Shown here: piece after piece, positions 45,708-54,029 of the stretch
How the letters are laid out: each line of letters starts with the position of its first letter
Numbering within the stretch: position 1 is the first letter of the stretch
DNA from: Sycon ciliatum
Taxonomy: Eukaryota > Porifera > Calcarea > Leucosolenida > Sycettidae
Assembly: GCF_964019385.1 (NCBI RefSeq)
Contig: NC_088647.1
Coordinates: 1,713,985-1,777,984 of the forward strand
Reading direction: 5' to 3'
Length of the DNA: 64,000 nt
Notes under the pieces: model-generated
Told to the model about the DNA's origin: nothing
Seen by the model: only the letters and a program-made list of their open reading frames with translations
The model's database searches: none
Program-made: the position numbers and the translations under genes

Positions 45708-46023
45708 CATAAGACATGTAGCCTTGTAGGCTGTAGCTACATTGTACATCATGTAGCTACACTGTAGCTGTCTCTACTTTGTAGCGTCTGTTCACACAAC
45801 TAGACTCTACACGTAGATCTACGTGGGGCACATTATGCAGTGCTTACCTGTATCTACTAGCTGTACTGTAGTAGACGGTACAGACACAACGTGTCCCAGC
45901 TCAGTCCAGTGTTTTAAAATAATAATTGTACACATAGATCTACTAATAGTAGATCCACGGGGGAAATAGTTTTTTTTAACAAAAACTTTTTTACACGAGC
46001 TACATGTAGACAGCCAGTACTAG
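45708..46023. other. Unassigned AT-rich interval
   Basis: Dense in short TGTAGCTAC and GTAGATCTAC motifs in both orientations (45720-46020); possibly a degenerate satellite. No gene seen. Confidence 0.35.
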
Positions 46024-46694
46024 CTAGCCCTTTCCCAAAGATGCCATAGTTTTTCGCAACTTATGCTTTTCGCAACCGTGCCAAAACAAGTGCTAGTTGC
46101 TGAAATCGCATCCATATTTTCAGAAAAAGCTCAAAAGTTGCCAATATCGCAACTCAAAATTGGAGAGTTCTTGTGCAAAACCTACAAAACAGGGAGCAGA
46201 AATAGCAGAAATGCAGCGATGCTGCGACAGCAAACTCGTACACCCCTTCCTGCTGTGAACCACCATTTTACACATTGCCAGTAGCCTGTTGCATGTATCC
46301 AACATGTACATCATTACAGTGCACGGAAAAAGGAATAATCGACGCGGAGACAACAATTTTATATTAGCTATTAAGAGAACAAATTCTGCTGTCATCGCCA
46401 CACTACAACAAAGTCATGAAGGTTCACCAAAATCGATTTTCTTGTCACAATCATGAGTGGAAAGCCATGACTGAAGAATAACCATGCTTAATCAATAATT
46501 TATATACATTCAATAATGTGTTATGAGAACAAAACAAAGTGCTAAAATAGAATGAGGGAAGGTGAGACAATCGAAGAAAAAGTGAGAGCTAAGTGCAACA
46601 GGGGTGAGGAACTAATTGCAACGCTAGAACTGTGTAGTGAGACAAACAACCGTGTTGTGCACCTACGAAAACAATCTTTACGCAACTACATGTT
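46024..46694. repeat. Left arm of a large inverted repeat around a Penelope fragment
   Basis: The inner part (46372-46694) is the near-exact reverse complement of 46897-47218. The outer edge (46024-46070, CTAGCCCTTTCCCAAAGATG) pairs with 47468-47513. The middle portions do not align well. The right arm is the sequence downstream of a Penelope C-terminus, so the left arm is an inverted copy of that element's 3' region. Confidence 0.75.
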
Positions 46695-46908
46695 GGTGGA
46701 GACGAGGAATCGGATGGTGATTGTGATCGTAAGAAGTCTGCCGTTTTTCTTCATCTGTTGTCTCACCCTAAGTGTCTGCAGGTGTATGATGATTTTAGTT
46801 TTTCTGTTCTTTGTCGTGCATGGTACGCTAGTCAGTTAAAAGTACTTGAGGCTGTTTGTATTCGTTTGCATAAGCCTGATCTTTGTAAGCAGAAAAAACA
46901 TGTAGTTG
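46695..46908 (+). pseudogene. Penelope-like element C-terminal fragment in the inverted-repeat loop
   Basis: The plus-strand frame gives CDRKKSAVFLHLLSHPKCLQ, then LKVLEAVCIRLHKPDLCKQK, ending at a stop near 46911. The second part corresponds to the conserved end of the GIY-YIG domain (compare LEALYIRSLRPELCRQKKH at the end of the element at 51165-52895), including the catalytic glutamate position (LEAV). The rest of the element is absent. Same family as the fragment at 48120-48655. Confidence 0.65.
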
Positions 46909-47513
46909 CGTAAAGATTGTTTTCGTAGGTGCACAACACGATTGTTTGTCTCACTACACAGTTCTAGCGTTGCAATTAGTTCCTCACCCCTGTTGCACTT
47001 AGCTCTCACTTTACTTCTATTGTCTCACCTTCCCTCATTCTATTTTAGCACTTTGTTTTGTTCTCGTAACACATTATTGAATGTATATAAATTATTGATT
47101 TAGCATGGTTATTCTTCAGTCACGGCTTTCCACTCATGATTGTGACAAGAAAATCGATTTTGGTAAACCCTCATGACTTTGTTGCAGTGTGGCGATGACA
47201 GCAGAATTTGTTCTCTTTATAGGAAAAGGGAATGCACATAATTATCGTAACTACCGTTGATCTACTGTTTCTCAGAAATGAGCCTGAAGGCAGGCGAGAA
47301 ATGAGCGAGCACGAGTATGCATTTGTCCAACAATGCAACATGTAGTCGGTGACTTGACCTTTTGACCCCATGCCATGGGGCCAATTGCGCCAAGGTTGAG
47401 GAGAAGTTGCGAAATAGTTCCGGAAAATGAAGAAAGTTGAAAAAGTTGCAAATTCTTCCCAAACAACGAAAAGTTGCGAAAAAAGTGGCGAGCATCTTTG
47501 GGAAAGGGCTAGC
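46897..47513. repeat. Right arm of the large inverted repeat (Penelope 3' region)
   Basis: Begins inside the last codons of the Penelope fragment (AACATGTAGTTGCGTAAAGA), with its inverted partner ending at 46694. It ends with GGGAAAGGGCTAGCC. Penelope-like elements often carry inverted partial copies of themselves, which fits this arrangement. Confidence 0.75.
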
Positions 47514-48119
47514 CAGCACAGGGCCAATAAAATACATGTACAAAGGTAGCCCTTGGCGGACTATGCTGGTGTTAGGTACATAATTTCCGCCTTAATCTTC
47601 GGATTTTGTCAGAAATTGTCTCTGTGAAGACATCACCAGACAAGGGAAAATAGTGAAGGACATGTACATGCGGATCAAAGCCAAAGAAGAAACTGCGGTA
47701 TGCCACCCTCACGGTCTAATGTAGGCTTTCCCCCTAATCGGCCCGTTTTTCGCCTATTCGGCTTTTCGCCCGGCTCAAAAATAAATCAGATTCGGCCGCA
47801 AAATCAGCTAATTGTTCAAAAATCGGCTGGAAAATTGGAATATATTGGAAAATATAGCTATGAATAGGATGAAGGCCGCAGACATCACGCAACTACGTTA
47901 CTTGTTCGACATGTATGACTGTATTTCATAACAAAATTAATATATTTTTGAAACCAGAATAGATTTTCTCGTTCCCATCATCGGTGGGGAAAATACGGAA
48001 CTAAATGATACAACCAAAGAAACTGAAGTTAAGCGCTGTAATAGAAAGGTGTTAGAAATGACATCGTGATACAAGTGCAATAAAAACACTGCTAGAGGAA
48101 AAGCAAAAAGGTAACAAGA
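47514..48119. other. Unassigned interval
   Basis: No element ends or gene recognised. The 47745-47835 stretch repeats TTCGGC/TCGGCT-type words (AATCGGCCCG, ATTCGGCTTT, AATCGGCTGG) in a degenerate way. Confidence 0.35.
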
Positions 48120-48655
48120 TTATGTAACCAAAGGTGAGAAGGCACTGAACGAAGTGTCAACCTGCGAATACAACTTCAGTGCAACAACGTGCTCTTTCTG
48201 CTTACACAAAACAGGCTCATGAATACGTATACAAACTGCCTCAAGGACTTTCAACTGTTGGACATAACGCGCACGACACAGTACAGAAAAAATGAGAGTC
48301 ATCATACACACGAAGACCGTCAGGACGAAATAACAAGACTTTAGTGTAGATACACAGCCGACTTCTTACGATCAACACATTCATCCGCCTCATGTCGCTC
48401 TTTCCCATTCGACTCTTCCTCGTCCATCTCATCGTCCTCTTCCTCGTTCCGCTCGTCATCCTCACGATCATCATCACTACCATCATCTGCCTCGTCCTCT
48501 GTCTCTTCACCAACCGTGTCGTCATCCAATTCCTCCTCCTTCCTCTGATCATCCGTCTCATCCTCCGTTTCTGTACAGATCACTTGTCTCCCATTTGCTA
48601 GCTGCTCGTCCCGTGACCGGAGTTGTTCCTCCAGATCCGCTTCACTCAACGACTC
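48120..48655 (-). pseudogene. Penelope-like C-terminal fragment with a highly acidic insert
   Basis: The minus strand encodes LKVLEAVCIRIHEPVLCKQK (48180-48260), clearly the same family as 46695-46908, preceded in another frame by VDRKKSAVYLH (~48345-48375). Upstream on the same strand lies about 60 residues of nearly pure Asp/Glu (48375-48560) and then LSEADLEEQLRSRDEQLANG. The C-terminal frame and the acidic frame are separated by a frameshift. The acidic run may be a decayed microsatellite or a linker between RT and GIY-YIG; no RT is found next to it. Confidence 0.55.
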
Positions 48656-48954
48656 ATGATACTGCTCGACCCTCCTCCTGTTGTTACTGTCCGCAACGGG
48701 CGGTCCTTGGCCGTTTCTGGCATAAATCTCTGTGGAGTAGTTTTCTGTTGCCCTCCGAGGTCTCTGAATTAAGGGTGTAGATTCAGTGAGAGGTCTGCAT
48801 TGCCTGTCTTGCTAAGTAGGTGCTGCGGGCGCCGTGGCAATTCGTGTGAAAGTTGGTGATGCCAGCGCGGGTGTAGGTGGGTCCACCCCAGCCCCCGCCA
48901 CAAGCAGAGCCGGTGGCGGTTCTGGTGGTGGCAAGGGCAATTTTTGTTTTTCAC

Positions 48955-49119
48955 TCAGCTGCTGACCCTGTACGCCCTGCTCGCTCCTACGCCTCAAATG
49001 GCTTAGTTCTGCCCAATGTCAGCGCACGCTATGGTTCTGTGTCCTTGTTTGTTCTTGCCCACAATCGGTGGAATAGCCTTCCACCCGCTGTTCGCACCGC
49101 TTCATCATTGTCTACATAA
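48955..49119 (+). pseudogene. LINE C-terminal tail fragment
   Basis: A plus-strand frame ends DPVRPARSYASNG ... RYGSVSLFVLAHNRWNSLPP with a stop shortly after. The pattern (Arg/Tyr-rich, then hydrophobic, ending WNSLPPAVR) is the common extreme C-terminus of many LINE proteins. Upstream (48780-48950) is GC-rich sequence without RT motifs, so only the tail is present. Confidence 0.6.
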
Positions 49120-49444
49120 CATTATGAGAATAATCGCTCCTGCTCTTGTAGCAGTTGAGCATTCTCATGTGGGTTAGTGCCTTTGCTGTTTGCGTTATGC
49201 AGAGCTCACTGACTTGTCAGTTTGAGCACTCTGGCAAGGTACGCTCGGGCCTGGTTTAAATCTGGCTTTGGAAAATTTACTTTCCATTGCTATCAGGCTC
49301 GGCCTCATTTTCTCTATGCTGCGCTGATGAGTCCACAAAGGACGAAACAGTTGTGTCCGCAGATTGAGTAACGTTATGATAACTGTACAGAGGAACCTTA
49401 TCTACCGGTCACAGTGCTCAGTACACGGCGTGCAGAGCTTAGTA
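49120..49444. other. Interval after the LINE tail
   Basis: Probably includes the 3' UTR of the LINE fragment (repeated GTAGCAGTTGAGCATTCTCA-type sequence near 49138). No gene or clear element boundary seen. Confidence 0.35.
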
Positions 49445-49616
49445 CAAACGAAAATCCGGTGGAACAAAAAGTGATTTTACTTCGTGATTAAATGTCTCTA
49501 CTCACGAGTTTCATGCTGAAAAGCAATGTCTCAATGTCCCCTGATGATTGAATTTCAGCATGAAACTCGTGAGTAGAGACATTAAATCACTTTTTGTTCC
49601 GCGGAATTTTCGTTTG
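49445..49616. repeat. Foldback element with a degenerate hammerhead-like motif
   Basis: Arms 49445-49521 and 49553-49616 are reverse complements (CAAACGAAAATCCGGTGGAA against CAAACGAAAATTCCGCGGAA; CTCTACTCACGAGTTTCATG). The left arm has an internal GTGATTTTA duplication. On the plus strand CTGATGA (49541-49547) is followed by GAAACTCGTGAGTA (49562-49575), the half-cores of a minimal hammerhead with a very short helix III, but helix II between them is poor. Related to 53264-53448. Confidence 0.6.
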
Positions 49617-49773
49617 ATAATAACATTATGTCAGATGCATCACGCTGAAGCTATGGCGCAGAAATGGCAAGTCACGTCTTAGATTGGTTCGGGTACCCTG
49701 TAGGAAGGCAAACCGCATGTGCGACCGGCGCTAGTAATTCTAGGCTAGTGAGCATGGCAGGGAGAGCCTTATG

Positions 49774-49883
49774 TATAGGATATTGCACGTTCCGAGGGGA
49801 TTATTTTTCAAATCCCCAAGGCGCGCGGCGCCGCGGGGATAATGAAAAATAATCCTCGCGGACACTGTGCAATATCCTGTATA
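49774..49883. repeat. 110-bp foldback element
   Basis: Arms of ~45 bp (TATAGGATATTGCACGTTCC on the left; TATACAGGATATTGCACAGT reversed on the right) also share GGGGATTATTTTTCA, around a GC-rich centre (GGCGCGCGGCGCCGCG). Probably a MITE; TSD uncertain. Confidence 0.65.
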
Positions 49884-50920
49884 GACCACACTTTTCGGGT
49901 GATCAGCAGCGCTGCATGCAGCATGAACCAGTGCACTGTGAACGGAACACCGAACGCGAAGTACCGGTAGTTCTGATAATTATAGTCATTTGTTCGTCGC
50001 CTCTCCAGGTTTTGATCCACTTATTGGTTTGACTGAGGCGAATGCGGAATGTCACACACTTTCTTTGGTTTGTCTCCCAAGACGAAGCCTCATGAACTCC
50101 GCTGCTTGTTGGTAGCTGACAAGACCGTGGGGAAAAGCGATACTGATAGCGATCAAGTGAAGACGACGAAATAGTAGATATTGTAATTATATGAAAATAA
50201 TTTGAGGTGCTCTGTTCGTCTGTCACCTACCGGCGTGGAGGCGATTTATTCCCTGCAAATCAAAGACTACAATGAAGAATTGTCAGACACTGACGTCCGT
50301 CCCATGGCTTAGTCAAATGTTGTAAGAGAATCCGAAATAAGATGGATTGTTATTGCTCGTGTGGAACAAATTTGACAAGACCAGTAGAGCGTGAATGGGT
50401 ACATCTACACGTACATGTAGAACCAATGACATTGAGTTAGTAGTAGGCTAACTGCTGCAAAGATTTATCTTTCACGTCTGTGAAAGAAGGAATTTTCCAA
50501 ATACTGTACTAGAAACCAAAGTTCGCATTAAACGGTGATGCTCATATATGCGTCTTTGTCATTTCGTTTAATGTTTCTATGACAACTCGTCTGCTGGACG
50601 AGCATTTGTTGTCATTGACTCAATTTCTTTTACTCTCCATAGGCTATTGGATTATTTTCCTTACTCGGTCTATTTATAACCAGTATCTATATGAGAGTGT
50701 GGTGTGTCTCTATGGTTACCGGTGTTCGGCACAGCCGGTTCATGTAGTATGTTGCGAATTAAGATGCTCTTGTTTGTTGCTGATAGAAAGATTACCACTT
50801 CCCTAGTTTTGTTTCACCAATATACTTTTCTTTTGACAACTTTTTGTTTTGTTTTTTACTAAGGCCACAGCTTCCAATCATGACATGCAAAGCAGCGGTG
50901 CAGCATCGCAGGCATGAATC
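49884..50920. other. Unassigned interval upstream of the Penelope-like element
   Basis: About 1 kb with no array homology, element ends or convincing coding frame. One minus-strand frame (49903-50226) shows no recognised domain. Confidence 0.35.
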
Positions 50921-51066
50921 GTGGACGTGGTGACGGGGTCTGATGTGCTCCACCGACCTAGGGTCTCGGCTTCACTGCACAGCAAACGCGTCGAAAGAAA
51001 ACGGGGGGGGGGGCTAATAATTATCGGGAGATGGGGGGGGGGAGAAGAAGAGAAGAAGGAGAGAGA

Positions 51067-51120
<54 letters not shown>

Positions 51121-52651
51121 GAGTGAGAGAGAGAGCTGGGAGATATATATATATATATATAGGAGTATTTCGCTCCTGTTCCATGCTGTTCCGAAAATAC
51201 ATAAGAAAGACGTGCCGCTTCGACCAATCCTGTCCATGATCAATGCTCCCCAACACGAAATGGCAAAGTGGTTAGCTGAATTACTAAAACCAGTCCTCAA
51301 TAAATATTCCGCCCACGCAACTAAGGATACCTTCGAGTTCGTGGATGAAGTAAGGGAATTTGGCCAGCAGCAGGCAGAGAACTCTGGATCGCTGTTCCTG
51401 TGCTCTTTCGATGTAGTCAGCCTCTTTACAAACGTGCCTCTCAAGGAAACAATAGATATCTGCATACAGTCGCTATACCATGATGATGAAATATCAGCCC
51501 CGCAAATACCCCAAGATCTTTTCAAGAAGCTGCTTTTCAAAGCCACATCAGACGTGCAGTTCAGTTTCAATGGCAATATGTACGCACAGAGGGACGGAGT
51601 AGCCATGGGTTCACCCTTGGGCCCCGTGCTAGCCAATATCTTTGTTGGATATTTTGAGAACACAATTCCAGACAGTCATTGGCCCCAATTCTATAGGCGT
51701 TATGTGGATGACACATTCGCAGCATTTCACAACCGGAAACTGGCATTGGAATTCTCTGAGCGTTTAAATAATCTTCACCCAGCTCTCCAGTTTACAATGG
51801 AGGAGGAGAATAATGGAGAATTGCCGTTTCTTGATGTATTGATTAAGCATTCTTCCACAGAATTGCTCACCACAGTATATAGAAAGCCGACGTTCACAGG
51901 TCTTTACACCCGCTGGGACTCGTTTTGTGACACTAGAAACAAAATCAATTTGATCAGATCATTAACTTTCAGAGCTAAAACCATCTGCTCACCATCACTA
52001 TTATCAGCTGAAATTGCTAAGCTAGAGGATATTCTGTGTTCTAACGGTTACCCACTCAAAGTACTCAAGCGAGTCATGACAAGCGTTCTTGAACCTAGCC
52101 CAGATACAGCTTCTGCACAACTTGAACCTGCAACGCGTATTATCACAAAATTGCCGTGGAAAGGGCAAAATTGCATTGCCTTCCGCAAAAAGATTAAAGC
52201 TGCAATTTTGAACTGCTATCCTACAGTATCCCCCATTGTAATTTATACAACCAGGCCCGCATTCAGGTCTATCGCGAAGGATGTTTCACCAACTCTTGAA
52301 AATAGTAATTTTATTTATAAGTATGCGTGTCGCTGTGAGCGGACGTACGTTGGTGAGACATGTCAGCGATTCTCGGAAAGGATCAAGCAGCATATCCCAG
52401 ACAAGCTGTACAAGAAGCCGCCTGACAAACGTGTGGCGACAAGTGATAGCGCCATCACAAAGCATTTGCAGGCGCAACCTGAGTGCATCCCGCAGGAACG
52501 CAACAGCAGCTTCAGTGTGATCACACCAGCCCGGAACAGCGCGCACAGATTCACACTGGAGGCGCTGTACATTCGCAGTTTGAGGCCAGAGCTGTGTCGA
52601 CAAAAGAAGCACATCAAGGTGCTGCGGCTGTTCAAGCTGCAACCGGACTGA
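50921..52651 (+). CDS. Penelope-type reverse transcriptase with GIY-YIG endonuclease (5'-truncated)
   Basis: The open frame is 576 codons, but residues 1-~83 come from flanking DNA and the GA/TA microsatellites; element-derived sequence starts near residue 84 (~51170). RT motifs: PKIHKKDVPLRPI (~91-103), CSFDVVSLFTNVP (161-173, catalytic Asp of motif A), GVAMGSPLGPVLANIF (226-241) and YVDDTF (261-266, catalytic Asp pair), then ELPFLDVLI (300-308). The C-terminal GIY-YIG module has IYKYACRC and TYVGET (~465-480), basic RFSERIKQH, and LEALYI with the catalytic Glu (~547), then LCRQKKH. No stop or frameshift from 84 to 576. Full-length relatives are longer at the N-terminus, so it is probably immobile although the domains look intact. 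Confidence 0.85.
51003..51162 (+). repeat. poly(G), (GA)n and (TA)n microsatellites
   Basis: G10 at 51003-51012 and G9-10 near 51033-51042, (GA)n with interruptions at 51057-51137, then (TA)n at 51142-51162, directly against the truncated 5' end of the Penelope-like element. Translation of the GA tract gives a poly(Arg-Glu) run that is not real protein. Confidence 0.9.
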
Positions 52652-52924
52652 CAACTTTATCACGTGTTTGTTCTGGTACTGCATTCCCTTCATGTGTTGT
52701 TTCCCGCATTTTTCCACTGCTCCATACATTCTTATAGTAGTGTATTGTGAACTTGAGGCGCGTAAGAATATTCTTGCTGATTCTCTACCCCCAGTATAAA
52801 TTCTGGCTTCGTTTTCGTTCTTGCTCATTCCCATGTACCTACTGATGAAAATGGGTGAAAAGCTTTTAGTGTTATGAAACTGACAACCTTGTTGTTGTGT
52901 ATATATATATATATATATATATAT
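51163..52924 (+). mobile_element. Penelope-like element, 5'-truncated, ending in (TA)n
   Basis: The body starts inside the RT domain right after (TA)n and continues through RT, linker and GIY-YIG endonuclease to a stop at 52651, a ~250-bp 3' UTR and (TA)n at 52899-52924. Penelope-like elements lack LTRs, often truncate at the 5' end and carry hammerhead ribozymes in terminal repeats; motifs of that kind occur just downstream (53139-53170, 53264-53448). TSD not identified because both ends sit in TA repeats. Confidence 0.8.
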
Positions 52925-53194
52925 GTGTATTGGCTCTAGTACCCCGTACTATTGAGCACTATTCGCAACGGACGGGATCACCCCAACTCATATATATATA
53001 TGCAGATTGAGTATATATATATATATATATATAGAACAATAGAAGTATTTCTTGCGTCGGCAAAAAGTGCTCAATGTCCTAAGACAGAGCGGGGTTATAC
53101 ACTCAGACACAAAGGATCTCCAAGTTTCTCAGTGTTGCTACTCTGAGTTTCGTGCAAAAGCACTCTTCAGGTATATATATATATATATATATAT
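52899..53194 (+). repeat. (TA)n arrays interspersed with two ~60-150-bp segments
   Basis: (TA)n runs at 52899-52924, 52990-52998 with 53011-53032, and 53172-53194 alternate with non-TA segments. The segments after 53032 and 53194 both contain GCAAAAAGTGCTCAA or AGAAAAAGTGCTCAAC, so they look like partial copies of one terminal-repeat unit. Confidence 0.8.
53139..53170 (-). ncRNA. Hammerhead ribozyme (minimal, short helix III) near the Penelope-like element
   Basis: The minus strand reads CTGAAGA, a perfect 4-bp helix II with TTTT loop (GTGC-TTTT-GCAC), GAAA, a tiny helix III (CTC-A-GAG) and TA at the expected cleavage position. This matches the hammerhead core (CUGANGA/GAAA/NUH). Tiny helix III is known from Penelope and retrozyme hammerheads, which cleave best as dimers. 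Helix I is weak here because (TA)n has replaced the 5' strand, so this copy may be inactive. Confidence 0.65.
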
Positions 53195-53298
53195 TGGTTA
53201 GTAAGACTATGCCTGTAGCTGCAGAAAAAGTGCTCAACATCCAATTTCTTGGGGGGAGCAATGACACATGTCAACAAACAATGGATCACTCGTAATAT

Positions 53299-53343
53299 TT
53301 CGCTACTCCGAGTTTCATGCACTGTGTGCAATCATCAGGCGAA
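53299..53343 (-). ncRNA. Hammerhead ribozyme-like motif, minus-strand copy in the palindrome
   Basis: Exact mirror of 53369-53413; core at 53304-53338 on the minus strand. Confidence 0.6.
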
Positions 53344-53368
53344 CAATATTCAATATTGTTGAATATTG

Positions 53369-53413
53369 TTCGCCTGATGATTGCACACAGTGCATGAAAC
53401 TCGGAGTAGCGAA
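53369..53413 (+). ncRNA. Hammerhead ribozyme-like motif, plus-strand copy in the palindrome
   Basis: Core: CTGATGA (53374-53380), helix II TGCAC-ACA-GTGCA with a U-U mismatch next to the core, GAAA, helix III CTCGGAG (two or three base pairs) and TA (53407-53408). Helix I pairs TTCGC (53369-53373) with GCGAA (53409-53413), 5 bp. All three helices and both conserved core strands are present, so a type-I minimal hammerhead is the best reading. The U-U at position 10.1/11.1 may weaken it. Confidence 0.6.
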
Positions 53414-53448
53414 ATATTACGAGTGATCCATTGTTTGTTGACATGTGT

Positions 53449-54029
53449 ATATATATATTGGTTATATTGGGTTTTGTGGTTTGTTTGCAAAGACAATTGG
53501 TGAGGCGTGAAAGAACATTGTCTTCTGGTAACTCCACAGCACTGAGTACTACTAAAATGGGAATATAAGCAAATGAAATGCTGGGCTCTTATTGTGAGCT
53601 TCATTTATATTCATACATGTGGCTTCGAGAACTCCCTTTCCGTACATATTATAATGAGTTCGATCTTGGGGTTTTATAGGGTTCCGCCAGCTGTGGTCCA
53701 GTGTGGGCAATGGAAAGTTGTACAGCTTAAAGAGTACGAGAGGCAAAACCGTACAAACTTCTGAAATGCGTAGCTTTTAGTAGTACACCGTATATTCTAT
53801 ACAGATTTCATTACTTCGTACGTGCAGAAAAAGATATAATTTTTTTTATTTTTAACACAGCCCTACAAAAAGACATGTTGAGACAAACACAATAATAATA
53901 TCAATAAAGACATTGCCGAACCACCGTGCTCACAGGAGAGACTTCTGTGGGTGTTATTGTTGTAAAAGTGGACAACAATAGCAGCAGAAGGTGCAGCAGA
54001 ACAGAAGCAGCAAACTATTGAATACACCA
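53449..54029. other. Unassigned interval before the array resumes
   Basis: Short (TA)n at 53447-53458, then AT-rich sequence without recognised element ends or genes. The array resumes near 54030 (CTCGAGCATACTTTGTTC, compare 4744 and 23566). Confidence 0.4.

Larger units (their letters stand above)
53264..53448. repeat. 185-bp palindrome (90-bp arms, 5-bp loop) carrying a hammerhead on each strand
   Basis: Arms 53264-53353 and 53359-53448 are exact reverse complements over 90 bp (checked base by base), with TATTG between. It is an inverted duplication of a Penelope-type terminal segment. Perfect identity implies recent formation or continued correction. Confidence 0.9.

Noticed and set aside
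50921-51160. Poly(Arg-Glu) N-terminal extension of the Penelope frame as a charged domain
   Set aside because: It is the translation of a (GA)n microsatellite and flanking DNA upstream of a 5'-truncated element.
52840-52890. CTGATGA ... GAAAC near the Penelope stop as another hammerhead
   Set aside because: The sequence between the half-cores does not form a helix II adjacent to the core, and no helix III or cleavage site follows.
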